From: Bacteroidales bacterium UBA4293
Lineage (GTDB): Bacteria > Bacteroidota > Bacteroidia > Bacteroidales > Bacteroidaceae
Assembly (NCBI GenBank): GCA_002395835.1
Contig: DGVD01000007.1
Span: 43,270-107,269 of the forward strand
Direction: 5' to 3'
DNA length: 64,000 bases
The position numbers and the translations under genes were made by a program. Below, one piece after another: positions 15,481 through 26,000 of the stretch (position 1 is the stretch's first letter; each line of letters opens with the position of its first letter). The notes beneath the pieces are model-generated. The model saw nothing but the letters and a program-made list of their open reading frames with translations, made no database searches and had not been told where the DNA came from.

Positions 15481-17958
15481 ATGAACGATTATAAAAATAG
15501 ATATTCTGAAGAACCTGAAATTTCTATGATTGCAGACTTCGAAGGTGATGAAGCTAATCTCTTTAATCAGAAAGTAGATGAAGAGCTTCCCATTCTTCCT
15601 TTACGGGATGTTGTCATATTTCCAGGGGTTATTCTTCCAGTTCAAATCGGTCGTACTGCATCACTCAAAGTAGTAAAATATTGCTATCAGAATAATTGCC
15701 AATTAGGTACACTCACTCAGCGTGATGCAAAAGTGGAAGATCCACAACCTAAGGATTTGTACGAAACTGGTATTGTAGCTCGCATTCTGCGAATTCTTGA
15801 GATGCCTGATGGGAAAACTACAGCTATACTTCAAGGTCAAAGCAGATTTACTGTAGAAGCATTCCTCCCTAGACCATCAAAGGACGACTGGTGGACTGCA
15901 CGAGTTCGTGAGCGTAAGGATGAAGGTTTTAAGATTCAGAATAAAGAATTCTCCACTTTAGTAGAAACATGCAGAGATATGGCTGGCCAGCTCATGCAAG
16001 AAATCTCTGAAGGAAGAACTGAGGTGGCATTTGCATTACGAAACATAAATAACAATCTATTTTTCATTAATTTCTGTTGTGCTAATCTTCCTTTTAATAC
16101 GGAAGACAAGATGAAGTTAATGGAAAAAGATTTTTTAATAGACCGTGCTTATGAACTTCTTAAGTTGATCAATACAACCTTAGAATTTGTTCATTTAAGA
16201 AAACATATTCAGCACAAAGCTCAAGGAGAACTGAATGAACAGCAGCGCGAATACTTCTTACAGCAAGAGATCCGCAATATTCAAGAAGAACTTGGCAACT
16301 CTAATGACCAGGAGATTGAAGAAATGCGGAAAGCTGCAAAAGAAAAGGAATGGAGTTTTGAAACATACAACCAGTTCAAAAAAGAGCTTGACAAGCTGGA
16401 ACGTATTGCGCCACAAAGTCCAGACTACAACATTCAGTTCAATTATCTGAAAACAGTACTTTCACTACCATGGAACCACTATTCTGTGGATAATTTGGAT
16501 ATTAATAACGCAGAAAAAGTGCTAAACCGTGACCATTATGGAATGGAGAAGGTCAAAGAGCGCATTCTGGAGCATCTGGCAGTAGTACGTATGCGAGAAG
16601 ACTTCAAAAGCCCAATCATCTGTCTATATGGCCCTCCTGGTGTAGGAAAAACCTCATTAGGACGCAGTATTTCAGCTGCACTAAATCGTGAATACGTGAG
16701 AGTTTCCCTAGGTGGTTTACACGACGAAGCTGAGATCAGAGGTCATCGCAGAACATATATTGGAGCTATGCCTGGACGTATATTAAAAAATATACAAAAG
16801 GCTGGAACTTCTAATCCTGTTTTCGTCTTGGATGAGATAGACAAAATCACCCAACAGACCATGAATGGTGACCCTGCATCAGCATTACTGGAAGTGTTAG
16901 ACCCAGAACAAAACAGCACATTCCACGATAATTACCTAGATATGGATTATGACCTATCTAAGGTAATGTTCATAGCTACAGCAAATGATGTAAGCACCAT
17001 TCCTAGTGCTCTGCGTGACCGTATGGAACTTATCGAAGTCCCAGGATATATAACAGAGGAAAAGATAGAAATAGCAAAAAGGCATTTAATTCCAAAAGCT
17101 AAAAAAGAAATTGGAATAAAAACAAAATATGAAGATATAAAGATAGGGAAACCTACTGTTGAAAAAATAATTGAAGATTACACGCGTGAAAGCGGTGTAC
17201 GTCAATTAGAAAAAATGATTAACAAGTTAATCCGCAAGGAAGCTTTATATTATGCTCAACATGGAGAGTTCAGCCCTACTACTGTTAAGCCTACCGACCT
17301 GAAAAAGCTGTTGGGAACTGAACCATACAGCCGTGAGAAATATCAAGGTAACGATTATGCGGGTGTAGTTACTGGACTTGCCTGGACTTCTGTAGGAGGA
17401 GAAATCCTATTTGTAGAAGCAGGATTAAGTAAAAGTAAATCTCCAAAGCTTTCACTTACTGGCAGTCTGGGCGATGTGATGAAAGAATCAGCAGTATTGG
17501 CACTAGAATATGTAAAGGCGCATGCTGAACTTTACAACATCGACTACAGGATTTTCGATGAATGGAGCATCCACATCCATGTGCCTGATGGAGCTACTCC
17601 AAAGGATGGACCTTCAGCTGGTATAACATTGGCTACAGCTATTATCTCTGCACTTACCCAGCGCAAGGTAAAGAAAAATTTAGCCATGACCGGCGAAATA
17701 ACCCTAAGAGGAAAGGTCACTCCTGTAGGAGGAATCCGTGAAAAAATTCTAGCAGCTAAAAGAGCAGGCATAAAAGAAATCATTCTTTGCGAAGAGAATA
17801 GAAGAAACATTGAAGAAATACCTTCTGTTTATCTGGAAGGACTTCAGTTCCACTATGTAAATGACATTCATGAAGTGATTTCTATTGCATTGCTTGAAGA
17901 GAAAGTAAACCATCCACTTCAATTCAACTTTACAGAAAAGAATAACGACAAATCATGA
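15481..17958 (+). CDS. lon: ATP-dependent protease Lon
   Basis: Cytosolic AAA+ serine protease that degrades misfolded and regulatory proteins. It has 825 residues. The N-terminal substrate domain starts near LPILPLRDVVIFPGV (~35), a coiled coil spans ~245-310, and the AAA+ domain has Walker A GPPGVGKTSLG (~383) and Walker B VFVLDEIDKI (~448). The protease domain has the catalytic Ser in DGPSAGITLATA (~705) and the Lys in KILAAKRAGIKE (~755). The stop overlaps the tgt start (ATGA), so the two are translationally coupled. Confidence 0.98.
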   Translation: MNDYKNRYSEEPEISMIADFEGDEANLFNQKVDEELPILPLRDVVIFPGVILPVQIGRTASLKVVKYCYQNNCQLGTLTQRDAKVEDPQPKDLYETGIVARILRILEMPDGKTTAILQGQSRFTVEAFLPRPSKDDWWTARVRERKDEGFKIQNKEFSTLVETCRDMAGQLMQEISEGRTEVAFALRNINNNLFFINFCCANLPFNTEDKMKLMEKDFLIDRAYELLKLINTTLEFVHLRKHIQHKAQGELNEQQREYFLQQEIRNIQEELGNSNDQEIEEMRKAAKEKEWSFETYNQFKKELDKLERIAPQSPDYNIQFNYLKTVLSLPWNHYSVDNLDINNAEKVLNRDHYGMEKVKERILEHLAVVRMREDFKSPIICLYGPPGVGKTSLGRSISAALNREYVRVSLGGLHDEAEIRGHRRTYIGAMPGRILKNIQKAGTSNPVFVLDEIDKITQQTMNGDPASALLEVLDPEQNSTFHDNYLDMDYDLSKVMFIATANDVSTIPSALRDRMELIEVPGYITEEKIEIAKRHLIPKAKKEIGIKTKYEDIKIGKPTVEKIIEDYTRESGVRQLEKMINKLIRKEALYYAQHGEFSPTTVKPTDLKKLLGTEPYSREKYQGNDYAGVVTGLAWTSVGGEILFVEAGLSKSKSPKLSLTGSLGDVMKESAVLALEYVKAHAELYNIDYRIFDEWSIHIHVPDGATPKDGPSAGITLATAIISALTQRKVKKNLAMTGEITLRGKVTPVGGIREKILAAKRAGIKEIILCEENRRNIEEIPSVYLEGLQFHYVNDIHEVISIALLEEKVNHPLQFNFTEKNNDKS

Positions 17959-19085
17959 CATTTGAGCTTCAATATAAAGACCCAAAAACAAATGCCCGTG
18001 CGGGCAAAATTACGACCGACCATGGCGTAATAGAAACTCCTATCTTCATGCCAGTGGGAACACTTGGTACTGTGAAAGGAGTGCACCTGAGAGAGTTGGT
18101 AGATGACATTAAGGCTCAAATCATTCTTGGTAATACTTATCATTTATATTTAAGGCCAGGAGTAGAGATTCTGGAACAAGCTGGCGGTCTCCATAAATTT
18201 AATGGTTTCAACAAGCCGATGCTGACAGATAGTGGAGGATTTCAAGTTTTCTCTCTTGCTGGAATCCGTAAGCTAACGAATGAGGGTGCGGAGTTTCGTT
18301 CTCACATTGATGGTTCAAAGCATTTTTTCACTCCTGAAAAGGTTATAGATATAGAAAGAAGCATCGGCGCAGATATTATGATGGCTTTTGATGAGTGTCC
18401 CCCAGGAACATCTGTTTATGAATATGCAAAAAAATCATTGGAGTTAACTCATCATTGGTTAGACAGATGTTTAAAAAGATTCCATGAAACGGAACCGAAA
18501 TATGGATATAATCAGTCTTTATTTCCTATAGTACAAGGATGTGTATATAAAGACCTTCGTCAGAAATCTGCTGAATATGTAGCCAGTAAGAATGCTGATG
18601 GAAATGCCATTGGAGGTTTAGCCGTGGGTGAACCCGTGGAAAAGATGTATGAGATGATAGAAGTGGTAAACGAAATTCTTCCTCAAGATAAGCCTAGATA
18701 CCTTATGGGAGTTGGAACACCTATAAATATTCTGGAAGGTATTGAACGAGGAGTGGATATGTTCGACTGTGTCATGCCAACAAGAAACGGGCGCAATGCC
18801 ATGGTTTTCACCAGGAATGGTATACTAAATATGCGAAACAAGAAATGGGAAAATGATTTTTCTCCACTAGATCCAGATGGCACCTCATATGTGGACCATA
18901 TGTATTCTAGAGCGTATGTTCGTCACCTTTTCCATGCAGGAGAAATGTTAGGTATGCAAATAGCATCTATACATAATTTAGCTTTCTATCTCTGGTTAGT
19001 AGGAGAAGCTAGAAAGCATATCATTGAAGGAGATTTCTCTACTTGGAAAACTAAAATGGTTAAACAGCTCTCAGAGAGACTTTAA
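17955..19085 (+). CDS. tgt: Queuine/preQ1 tRNA-ribosyltransferase (tRNA-guanine transglycosylase)
   Basis: Exchanges guanine 34 for preQ1 in GUN anticodons, a step of queuosine synthesis. At 376 residues it has normal length. Active-site motifs are present: MLTDSGGFQVFSL (general Asp, ~92), IVQGCVYKDLR (~192) and DMFDCVMPTRNGRNA (nucleophilic Asp, ~265). Unusually, the zinc loop that reads CDCYTC in E. coli is GTSYVD here (residues ~309-314): no Cys remains, though SIHNL keeps the His. The coding frame itself is intact and well conserved. It overlaps lon by 4 nt and is followed after 7 nt by the LptG-type gene. Confidence 0.95.
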   Translation: MTFELQYKDPKTNARAGKITTDHGVIETPIFMPVGTLGTVKGVHLRELVDDIKAQIILGNTYHLYLRPGVEILEQAGGLHKFNGFNKPMLTDSGGFQVFSLAGIRKLTNEGAEFRSHIDGSKHFFTPEKVIDIERSIGADIMMAFDECPPGTSVYEYAKKSLELTHHWLDRCLKRFHETEPKYGYNQSLFPIVQGCVYKDLRQKSAEYVASKNADGNAIGGLAVGEPVEKMYEMIEVVNEILPQDKPRYLMGVGTPINILEGIERGVDMFDCVMPTRNGRNAMVFTRNGILNMRNKKWENDFSPLDPDGTSYVDHMYSRAYVRHLFHAGEMLGMQIASIHNLAFYLWLVGEARKHIIEGDFSTWKTKMVKQLSERL

Positions 19086-19092
19086 AACATAT

Positions 19093-20271
19093 ATGAAGAA
19101 AGCATTGGAAGTCATAAGAGAATTTTTAACCACTCTCTTTAAGCCTATGAGGCCTATATGGGATTGGCTATTCTCTGCTCGTTGTATTTCAAGAATAGAC
19201 CGATATATTATCGGCAAGTTCTTGGGAACATTTGTCTTTTCCATTGTATTGATTATCTCCATTGCTGTAGTTTTCGATTTCAATGAACATTTGGATAATT
19301 TCATGGAGCATAATGCTCCGATGGATAAAATCATTTTTGAATACTATCTGAATTTTATCCCCTATTATTCCAATCTGTTCAGTGCTCTATTTGTATTTAT
19401 TTCTGTTATTTACTTCACGTCGAAACTAGCAGATAATTCAGAAATTATAGCCATGATGAGTACAGGTATGAGTTTTAACCGTATTATGAGACCATACCTC
19501 ATATCGGCTACAGTCATAGCTATTTTCACTTACTTGCTAGGAGCATATATCATTCCAGAAGGTACTATTACCCGATTAAATTTCGAGAATACATATAAAA
19601 AGAAGAAAATGGTGACGTATGCTCAAGATATCCAAATGGAAGTAGATTCAGGAGTGATAGCTTATATAGAGAGATTTGAAAGCAGCAATAAAACTGGTTA
19701 CCATTTCAGTTTGGACAAATTTGAGGATAAAGAGCTTGTTAGTAGACTTACTGCCAGCACTATTACTTATGACACCCTTTCTGATGTTCGCTACCACTGG
19801 ACCATACGAGACTATACCGTGCGCGAATTAAAAGGAATGAAGGAGTTCATAACTCATGGTAACCGAACAGACTCTATCATTAAAATGGAACCTGCGGACT
19901 TTCTGATATATGAAGGGCAAGAATCTACCATGACAAGCCCTAAGTTAAAAGAATATATCGACAGGCAAAAAGCCCGTGGTTTTGCTAACATACAACAATT
20001 TGAAGTAGAATATTATAAACGAATCGCATCTAGTTTTGCCGCATACATTTTGACTATTATTGGTCTTTCTCTTTCTTTCCAAAAGAGAAAGGGCGGTATG
20101 GGTATGTATCTAGGCATTGGATTAGCCCTAAGCGTGACTTACATCCTTTTTCAAACAATCTCGTCAACATTCGCTATTAATGCGAATATGCCACCTTTAA
20201 TTGCAGTTTGGATACCTAATATCCTTTTTGCTTTTATAGCATTTTATTTATATAAAAAAGCACCAAGATAA
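19093..20271 (+). CDS. LptF/LptG family permease (YjgP/YjgQ)
   Basis: An inner-membrane component of the lipopolysaccharide export machine LptB2FG. It has 392 residues from the ATG at 19093. The family pattern is clear: DRYIIGKFLGTFVFSIVLI as the first helix, helices near ~60-140, a periplasmic beta-jellyroll of ~150 residues in the middle, then three C-terminal helices starting YYKRIASSFAAYILTIIG. The longer frame from 19024 would lie within tgt and is rejected. Whether it is LptF or LptG cannot be told; the position after tgt is common in Bacteroidetes. Confidence 0.87.
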   Translation: MKKALEVIREFLTTLFKPMRPIWDWLFSARCISRIDRYIIGKFLGTFVFSIVLIISIAVVFDFNEHLDNFMEHNAPMDKIIFEYYLNFIPYYSNLFSALFVFISVIYFTSKLADNSEIIAMMSTGMSFNRIMRPYLISATVIAIFTYLLGAYIIPEGTITRLNFENTYKKKKMVTYAQDIQMEVDSGVIAYIERFESSNKTGYHFSLDKFEDKELVSRLTASTITYDTLSDVRYHWTIRDYTVRELKGMKEFITHGNRTDSIIKMEPADFLIYEGQESTMTSPKLKEYIDRQKARGFANIQQFEVEYYKRIASSFAAYILTIIGLSLSFQKRKGGMGMYLGIGLALSVTYILFQTISSTFAINANMPPLIAVWIPNILFAFIAFYLYKKAPR

Positions 20272-20277
20272 ACTATT

Positions 20278-21288
20278 ATGAGAATGAAAAGAGAAAAATT
20301 AGAAAAGCTATTCAATGACATGAAAACCCTTAAATGGTGGGAAAGTTGGGCTGGAATAACCATCGGAAGCGCTATAGTAGCTGCGGGGTTTGTCTATTTT
20401 ATTAATCCTTACAATATCGTTCCAGGAGGAGTATATGGTAGCAGTATTGTCCTTCATAACATCTTCCCTTCCATACAGGTGGGAACTTTTGGATACATGT
20501 TTGATATCCCTTTGTTCTTCATAGCCCTATTATTATTAGGAGCCAATCTAGGTGCTAGGACGTTTTATTCAGCAATGATAACACCGGCATTCATGAATTT
20601 AATGACAATAATGTCATATCCCAACCAAGCAGCTATTGAGAGTTTGGACCCAGCACTTTTACTAAATGGGCATATAAACATGTCTAATGATTTGATGCTT
20701 ACAACAATCATCGGTGCGGCATTAATTGGAATAGGTTGTGGTATCGTTGTTAGAAATGAAGCTACAACAGGTGGTAGCGATATTGTGGCCATGATTCTAC
20801 AAAAGTATGCTCATATAAAATTCTCTAATGCTATCCTATTGGTCGATGGATGTGTCGTTCTTTTTGGTTTGTTAGTCATTGGATTAGGAATAGGCCAAGA
20901 AGAAGGAAAAGCTTCTGGGTCATGGCTATTGTCGTTTTATTCATTATTAGCTATATTTATCTCGTCAAGAGTCCTTGCTTATGTCATAAATGGTAACAAA
21001 GATGACAAGATGATCTTTATTATCAGTAAAAATGAGTTGACCAATCTTCACCATTATATTCTTAATGATTTGAACAGAACTGCTACAATCATCAAAGCAC
21101 AAGGGTTATATACAAGGCAGGATAAAGAAATGATATTTCTTGTTGTAAAATACAAGGAAGTAAATAAAGTGAAGCAACAGATAAAGGATGTTGATCCCAC
21201 TGCATTTGTAATTGTTACCGATGCTTATGACACCTTTGGTGAAGGATGGAAGGAGCTTCCAGATGCCGGTCAAATACAAGCTGAATAA
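20278..21288 (+). CDS. YitT family membrane protein with C-terminal DUF2179 domain
   Basis: It has 336 residues. The first helix includes FVYFINPYNIVPGGVYGSSI, a YitT signature, and about five membrane segments extend to ~230. Motif GNEATTGGSDIVAMIL-like (RNEATTGGSDIVAMILQKY, ~160) is typical. The soluble C terminus (~240-330, MIFIISKNE...TAFVIVTDAYDTFGEGW) matches DUF2179. The function of the family is not established; a transport role has been suggested. It lies 6 nt after the LptG-type gene and 4 nt before the thioesterase. Met1 or Met3 could be the start. Confidence 0.85.
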   Translation: MRMKREKLEKLFNDMKTLKWWESWAGITIGSAIVAAGFVYFINPYNIVPGGVYGSSIVLHNIFPSIQVGTFGYMFDIPLFFIALLLLGANLGARTFYSAMITPAFMNLMTIMSYPNQAAIESLDPALLLNGHINMSNDLMLTTIIGAALIGIGCGIVVRNEATTGGSDIVAMILQKYAHIKFSNAILLVDGCVVLFGLLVIGLGIGQEEGKASGSWLLSFYSLLAIFISSRVLAYVINGNKDDKMIFIISKNELTNLHHYILNDLNRTATIIKAQGLYTRQDKEMIFLVVKYKEVNKVKQQIKDVDPTAFVIVTDAYDTFGEGWKELPDAGQIQAE

Positions 21289-21292
21289 AGAT

Positions 21293-21661
21293 ATGAAAGA
21301 CCTCACCTATTCGAAGTCCTTTTTAATAAAAGAAGAGGATACTGCATTACATCTAGGATCAGGAGATTTAAACGTATTATCTACTCCCAGCCTAATTGCC
21401 TCCATGGAAAATGCAGCCATGAATTGTGCGAAGCCTAAACTTCAGGATGGATTCACTACGGTTGGCACATTAATAAATATAAGGCATTTAAAAGCATGTA
21501 AGGTTGGACAGCGTTACATAGCTAAAGCTACCCTGATGGAGGAAGATGGAAGGAAACTAGTATTCAAAGTAGAAGCATCTGACGAAGAAGGTAATCTGTT
21601 AGGTGAAGGGACACACGAACGCTTCATCGTCGATTCAGTTAAATTTATGAATAAAATTTAG
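21293..21661 (+). CDS. Thioesterase, FlK-like hotdog fold
   Basis: A small (122-residue) predicted acyl-CoA thioesterase. The pattern LNVLSTPSLIASMENAAM followed by GFTTVGTLINIRHLKACKVGQ resembles fluoroacetyl-CoA thioesterase-like proteins, with the Glu of MENAA and the His of IRHLKA as likely catalytic residues. The natural substrate is probably a short or inhibitory acyl-CoA, but this is inference. The ATG at 21293 is used; an in-frame start at 21212 would lie inside the YitT gene. Its last 4 nt overlap the convergent AbgT-like gene. Confidence 0.85.
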   Translation: MKDLTYSKSFLIKEEDTALHLGSGDLNVLSTPSLIASMENAAMNCAKPKLQDGFTTVGTLINIRHLKACKVGQRYIAKATLMEEDGRKLVFKVEASDEEGNLLGEGTHERFIVDSVKFMNKI

Positions 21662-22278
21662 AACACATATTTACATAACTCTATAAAGAAAAGAGCTATA
21701 ATGAGCAGTACCAACAACGGTGCTGCTTTTTTTACCCCATAAATCATCCAATGCACTACCTCATAAGGATGCTTCATAATACCTGAGATCCAACTATATA
21801 TAAAACAGACAGAACAAATTCCAAAACTAAACCAAATAGCAAAACCTTCCAGAATAGGACTATTCTCTAGATTTCCTGTTAAACCAAGTAATTCACCATT
21901 GGGAGAAAAAAGACCTACTATTAAAACTAAAAGATAAAAGATTAAGACAAAAGAAGATAGCTGCAATCCCCATCTTTGTTTATAGGATAGGGATTGCCTT
22001 TTATTCATAAATGTCATAAGGATAGCGCTAAACCATCCTGATTTATAGATAACTCCACAACTCATACATAAAGTCAAAAAAGATAAAAATGGAAAATCTA
22101 GTCTGACTTGTTTGAATGAATTACGTAAAAGCCATCGCAAACCATCTGCAGAAAGTAAATTTCTAACATCCATCCCGTAAATATTGGCAAACCAGGAAAA
22201 TAATATCAATATTATTCCTGCTATGAAAAATGCCAATATTACCCGGGCATAAATGTGAAATAATTTTTTCCCTTTCAT
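21658..22278 (-). CDS. Small AbgT-like integral membrane protein
   Basis: A 206-residue protein with about five hydrophobic helices. The stretch LLSADGLRWLLRN followed by FPFLSFLTLCMSCGVIYKSGWF resembles the first part of AbgT (p-aminobenzoyl-glutamate transporter) family proteins, which are about 500 residues, so only a fraction of that fold is present. The gene starts at the base following the response-regulator stop codon (22278/22279) and is therefore almost certainly its operon partner. It could be a stand-alone membrane effector or a degraded transporter; the frame is intact. Confidence 0.65.
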   Translation of the reverse strand: MKGKKLFHIYARVILAFFIAGIILILFSWFANIYGMDVRNLLSADGLRWLLRNSFKQVRLDFPFLSFLTLCMSCGVIYKSGWFSAILMTFMNKRQSLSYKQRWGLQLSSFVLIFYLLVLIVGLFSPNGELLGLTGNLENSPILEGFAIWFSFGICSVCFIYSWISGIMKHPYEVVHWMIYGVKKAAPLLVLLIIALFFIELCKYVF

Positions 22279-23001
22279 TTATTCATCATCTGGTTCTAGA
22301 TTATCAACGTCTAAGATACGTAATTCGAAAGCACGAGTAACTAACCTAGTAGCATTCACACCACTACGTTCATTGGGCTTGAAAAGACGTTGAATCAAAT
22401 CAATTTGCTTTTTCTCCAAAGACTTTACACCAAGAGGCATACCTTTCAACCCCGTAATCATTTCTTTGGTGTAGCCCAAAGCTAAATGACGAAGAAATCT
22501 TTCATCATATTCATCAATGTCGAAATTAATTAAGGCCTCTTGCTTACGTTGTTCTAAGAGAACACTTTTCTTGAATCTTTCCAGTATTTTCTCTAATATC
22601 GGTTCATTAAAGACTAAACGTTTTCCATCCATTACACTTTGGACATCTATACGTGTGAGCAACTCCCCACTCTTCAAGATAATCCCATCTGCACCTGCGT
22701 CTAATACATCTACCCAAAGACGCTCATTTAGCACTTCACCTGTAAAGATTAAAATATGAAGATCTTTATATTCTTTACGAACTTTTCTACAAATCTCAAC
22801 TCCAATAGTTGTAGATCCACCCAAGCCCAAATCCAACAGCAATAAGTCTGGTACTTGTTTTTCTATTAAAGTCCAAAACTCAGCTTCCGTCATTGCTGTA
22901 CCTATGATTTCAGCTTCTGGAATATCATTACGGAAAATCTCTTCTGTTCCCTTTAATTCCAGTTTAACGTCTTCTACAATTATAACCTTGAATTTTTCCA
23001 T
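22279..23001 (-). CDS. Response regulator with divergent LuxR-like DNA-binding domain
   Basis: A 240-residue two-component regulator. The receiver domain (1-~125) starts KVIIVEDVKLELKGTEEIF with acidic residues E9 and D10, the phospho-accepting Asp in DLLLLDLGLGG (~60), a Thr in ILIFTGEVL (~89) and Lys in GIILKSGEL (~111). The C-terminal part (~165-240) keeps a GerE/LuxR-like pattern (FLRHLALGYTKEMI ... ATRLVTRAFELRIL) but is divergent. I associate this architecture with the Bacteroidales regulators paired with DUF5112/DUF5113 kinases. ATG 23001 is used because the longer frame runs into the kinase gene, which ends 16 nt upstream. Confidence 0.85.
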   Translation of the reverse strand: MEKFKVIIVEDVKLELKGTEEIFRNDIPEAEIIGTAMTEAEFWTLIEKQVPDLLLLDLGLGGSTTIGVEICRKVRKEYKDLHILIFTGEVLNERLWVDVLDAGADGIILKSGELLTRIDVQSVMDGKRLVFNEPILEKILERFKKSVLLEQRKQEALINFDIDEYDERFLRHLALGYTKEMITGLKGMPLGVKSLEKKQIDLIQRLFKPNERSGVNATRLVTRAFELRILDVDNLEPDDE

Positions 23002-23017
23002 TTTTATATTTATTTTT

Positions 23018-26000
23018 CTATTTTGCCAGTGGTAATGTAAACCAAATTTTATATCCTCCCGAATCAAGAGGCTCTGCATTTATCCTACAGCCTCGATGTC
23101 CACACAATTCATCATGATCACGAATGATTTGTTTCATATTCAAATACTGTGTACCATGCAATATACCAGAAGCATCGGGACTCATTCTTTCCAAGCTGGG
23201 ATAAAAAAGCAAATTTAATTCCTGTTGTGTATATTTTCCTCTTGAATCTGTGAATTCTAATCTTGAGAAACCATCGTAATAACCGCTCTTAAAGGTAAAA
23301 TCGCCAGAAGAGCCATAACCTACCTTCTCCAGAGCTGCATTGACCAAGGTCTCCATAAAATAACAAAGAAGATGTTGATCCCCTATTACATTGTCCTCTT
23401 GAACATCTACAGACAGATTCCAGTCTAAGCTGTTTTTCTTTACAACTTTTGCAAAGTACTTCTCAAGATGTTTCTTCAAAACTTCTAACGGAATTCTAGC
23501 CCTGCTAAACTTTGTATTTTCCAACTGCCTATTGGCCAAATCACTTAATGTGGTAAAAATATCCTTATAATAATAGATAAGTTCCCTCATAACCTGAGTT
23601 TGTTCTTCTACCTTTTGAGGGTCTTTCTCATCTTGAAGTCTATCTACTATTTGTCTAATCCTATTGGGATAATACATTGTTTCATGCTTTAAAGTAGACA
23701 AACAGTTGTCCAACATCATATTTTGCACATGAATGAGATTCTCTTCATGAATTGCACGCCTCTTATCATCTTCTGCAGCATCCAATTCCGATTGCTTATA
23801 GCTTAACCGGATAACGGTCTGGTATATAATAATAGAAACGTAATTTAATACTAAGTCTATTAATACAGATTCATTTTTATTGGATGTAGTCTGCTTATTG
23901 ATAAAGGCAAAAGAACCGATACAAGTGGTTTTACCTTCCTGATGAACCAAAAGAGGATATATTTCCATATGGGAAGACAGATCTTTTTGAGGTGATTTAG
24001 ATTCCATAACATCTCTCAATAGAACCTCCAGATTTTCTGTCTTTGCCCTATCGTTTGTACAACAAATTGGAAGTAGGTTTCCATTTGCATCCTTAATTTG
24101 TATGGCTATATCCTCCACTAAATGAATGGAATTCAAATCCGGATAAATCTTGTGCAACATTTTTTCCGGTAATTTGATGATATTCTCTGAACCCACATTC
24201 ACATCAAAAGTCTGCAGAACATCTCTATTAATTTCAAGAACCTGCTGCACATTCAATCTATACATTAAAGACTGACGGAAATAAAGGGCATAGAAAACTA
24301 CCACAAATGCCAAAATGACAAGTATCAGGATAAAATTTGAAACTCTTTTGTTACCTGCTGTCTTTTGCATTTGCTCACAAAAACGATCCAATGTATTGTC
24401 CTCACCTAGCAGTTTGTACAATCTAGTGTAACCTGTGTTATTCGTTTTATAGATATCCCATTCACATAAAGCTAAAGCAGCAACGGCAACTTCATTTCTG
24501 ATATCTAGAATTATATGATAATCTGTATTTACGCCTTTGTCCCACCATTCTAGTTCCGCTAAAGAGCCGTTTGCCTGAATGCTCATTAACAGTGAACTCT
24601 GGGGATACTGATACAAATAATACTGATTCATAAAATAACAAGCGGAATCAGCATACTCCAATGAACGTCTGTAAAACCCGTCTATATTACTATAATAAGT
24701 AGAATCTGCATACGCAGCAGCCTGTCTAAGCATGGCATCCGATTCAGGACTTGAATAAGCATTAAGACTGGAGAAAAGGCATAGGAAACCGACAAATAAT
24801 CTCAAGATACCCTTTGGTAAACGGAAAAAGAACCGACTGCCCTTCCCTAGTTCAGTTTCTATATCAAACAAACATACATTAAAGATTGAATTTGTCTTCT
24901 TATATTTGTCTATGATGCCTTTACAATTCATTAGTCCAAAGCCGAAACCTTTTTTGTCGGCTAGCTCTTTATCGGAAGAATCATCTCCAGAAATTCCTAT
25001 TTTACCTGAATCATATATTTTCTCCTCAATGATTCTCCTTCTATCTTCATCAGATAAGCCACGGCCCGTGTCCTTCACCGATATCTCTACATAATTATCT
25101 GCTTCTGTTGCAAAAATATGAATTAACCCACCTTCTGGTGTATACTTCCTGGCATTGTCACAAAGTGTATTAACCATAAACAACGTTAAGGCTTTGTCAG
25201 CTTTAACGGATAAATTTGTATCATCCACTACAAACTTTTGGTTCTTTACTTCATAAGCATGTTTGCTCTTTCCAACTAGGGAAAAAATATCGGCCAGTTG
25301 GAAAGTTTCTATCCGAAGGCTAACTGTCCCTTGCTTCATTTTAATCCAAAGAGACATTATATCATTATATTCATTGATTCGGTCTATTAATTCCTGAATA
25401 TAAATATAACGTTCATTCTTTTGTTCCTCTGTTTGAATTTTATCGTTTAAACGATTAATTTCATTCAGTGCACGATCTAAGAAAGGAGTGATTCCGGTTA
25501 CAATACTCATGCAAGTTCTCTTGTCCAGATTTTGCCGTTTATTCTCTACGATATGCTGTTCGTGAAGGTAACGCTCTTTCTCCAGTTGCCTAAATTCGTC
25601 GTCCATATTCAAGTAGGTAAAACCATATTGATAGGCCCAATTCAAATAAGGCTCTATAAGGGAGAGCAAGCTACGGTCATCTTTATTCAACTCTGATTCT
25701 GGAACTAGTAGAAGCTTATCCTTAGCTTCATCATATTGAATGGCAATAGGCATTTCAAATAGTTCCAACAACTTGGGCTTCAAGTCACTTGCCATTCTTT
25801 CCAAGAGTTCATCCTTATCATCTACATTGGTAGGAATGGATGAAGATATATAACTGCATAATTCTGCTGTAATACTTAGCTTTTCAATGCGATTAGCATT
25901 CTTTCTTCGCCATTTTCTATTTAACAAAACAAGCAAGCATCCACCTATTAATGTCAGAGCTACAATTACCCAGAATAAGATGTTCAGGTTTCGGGTTTCT

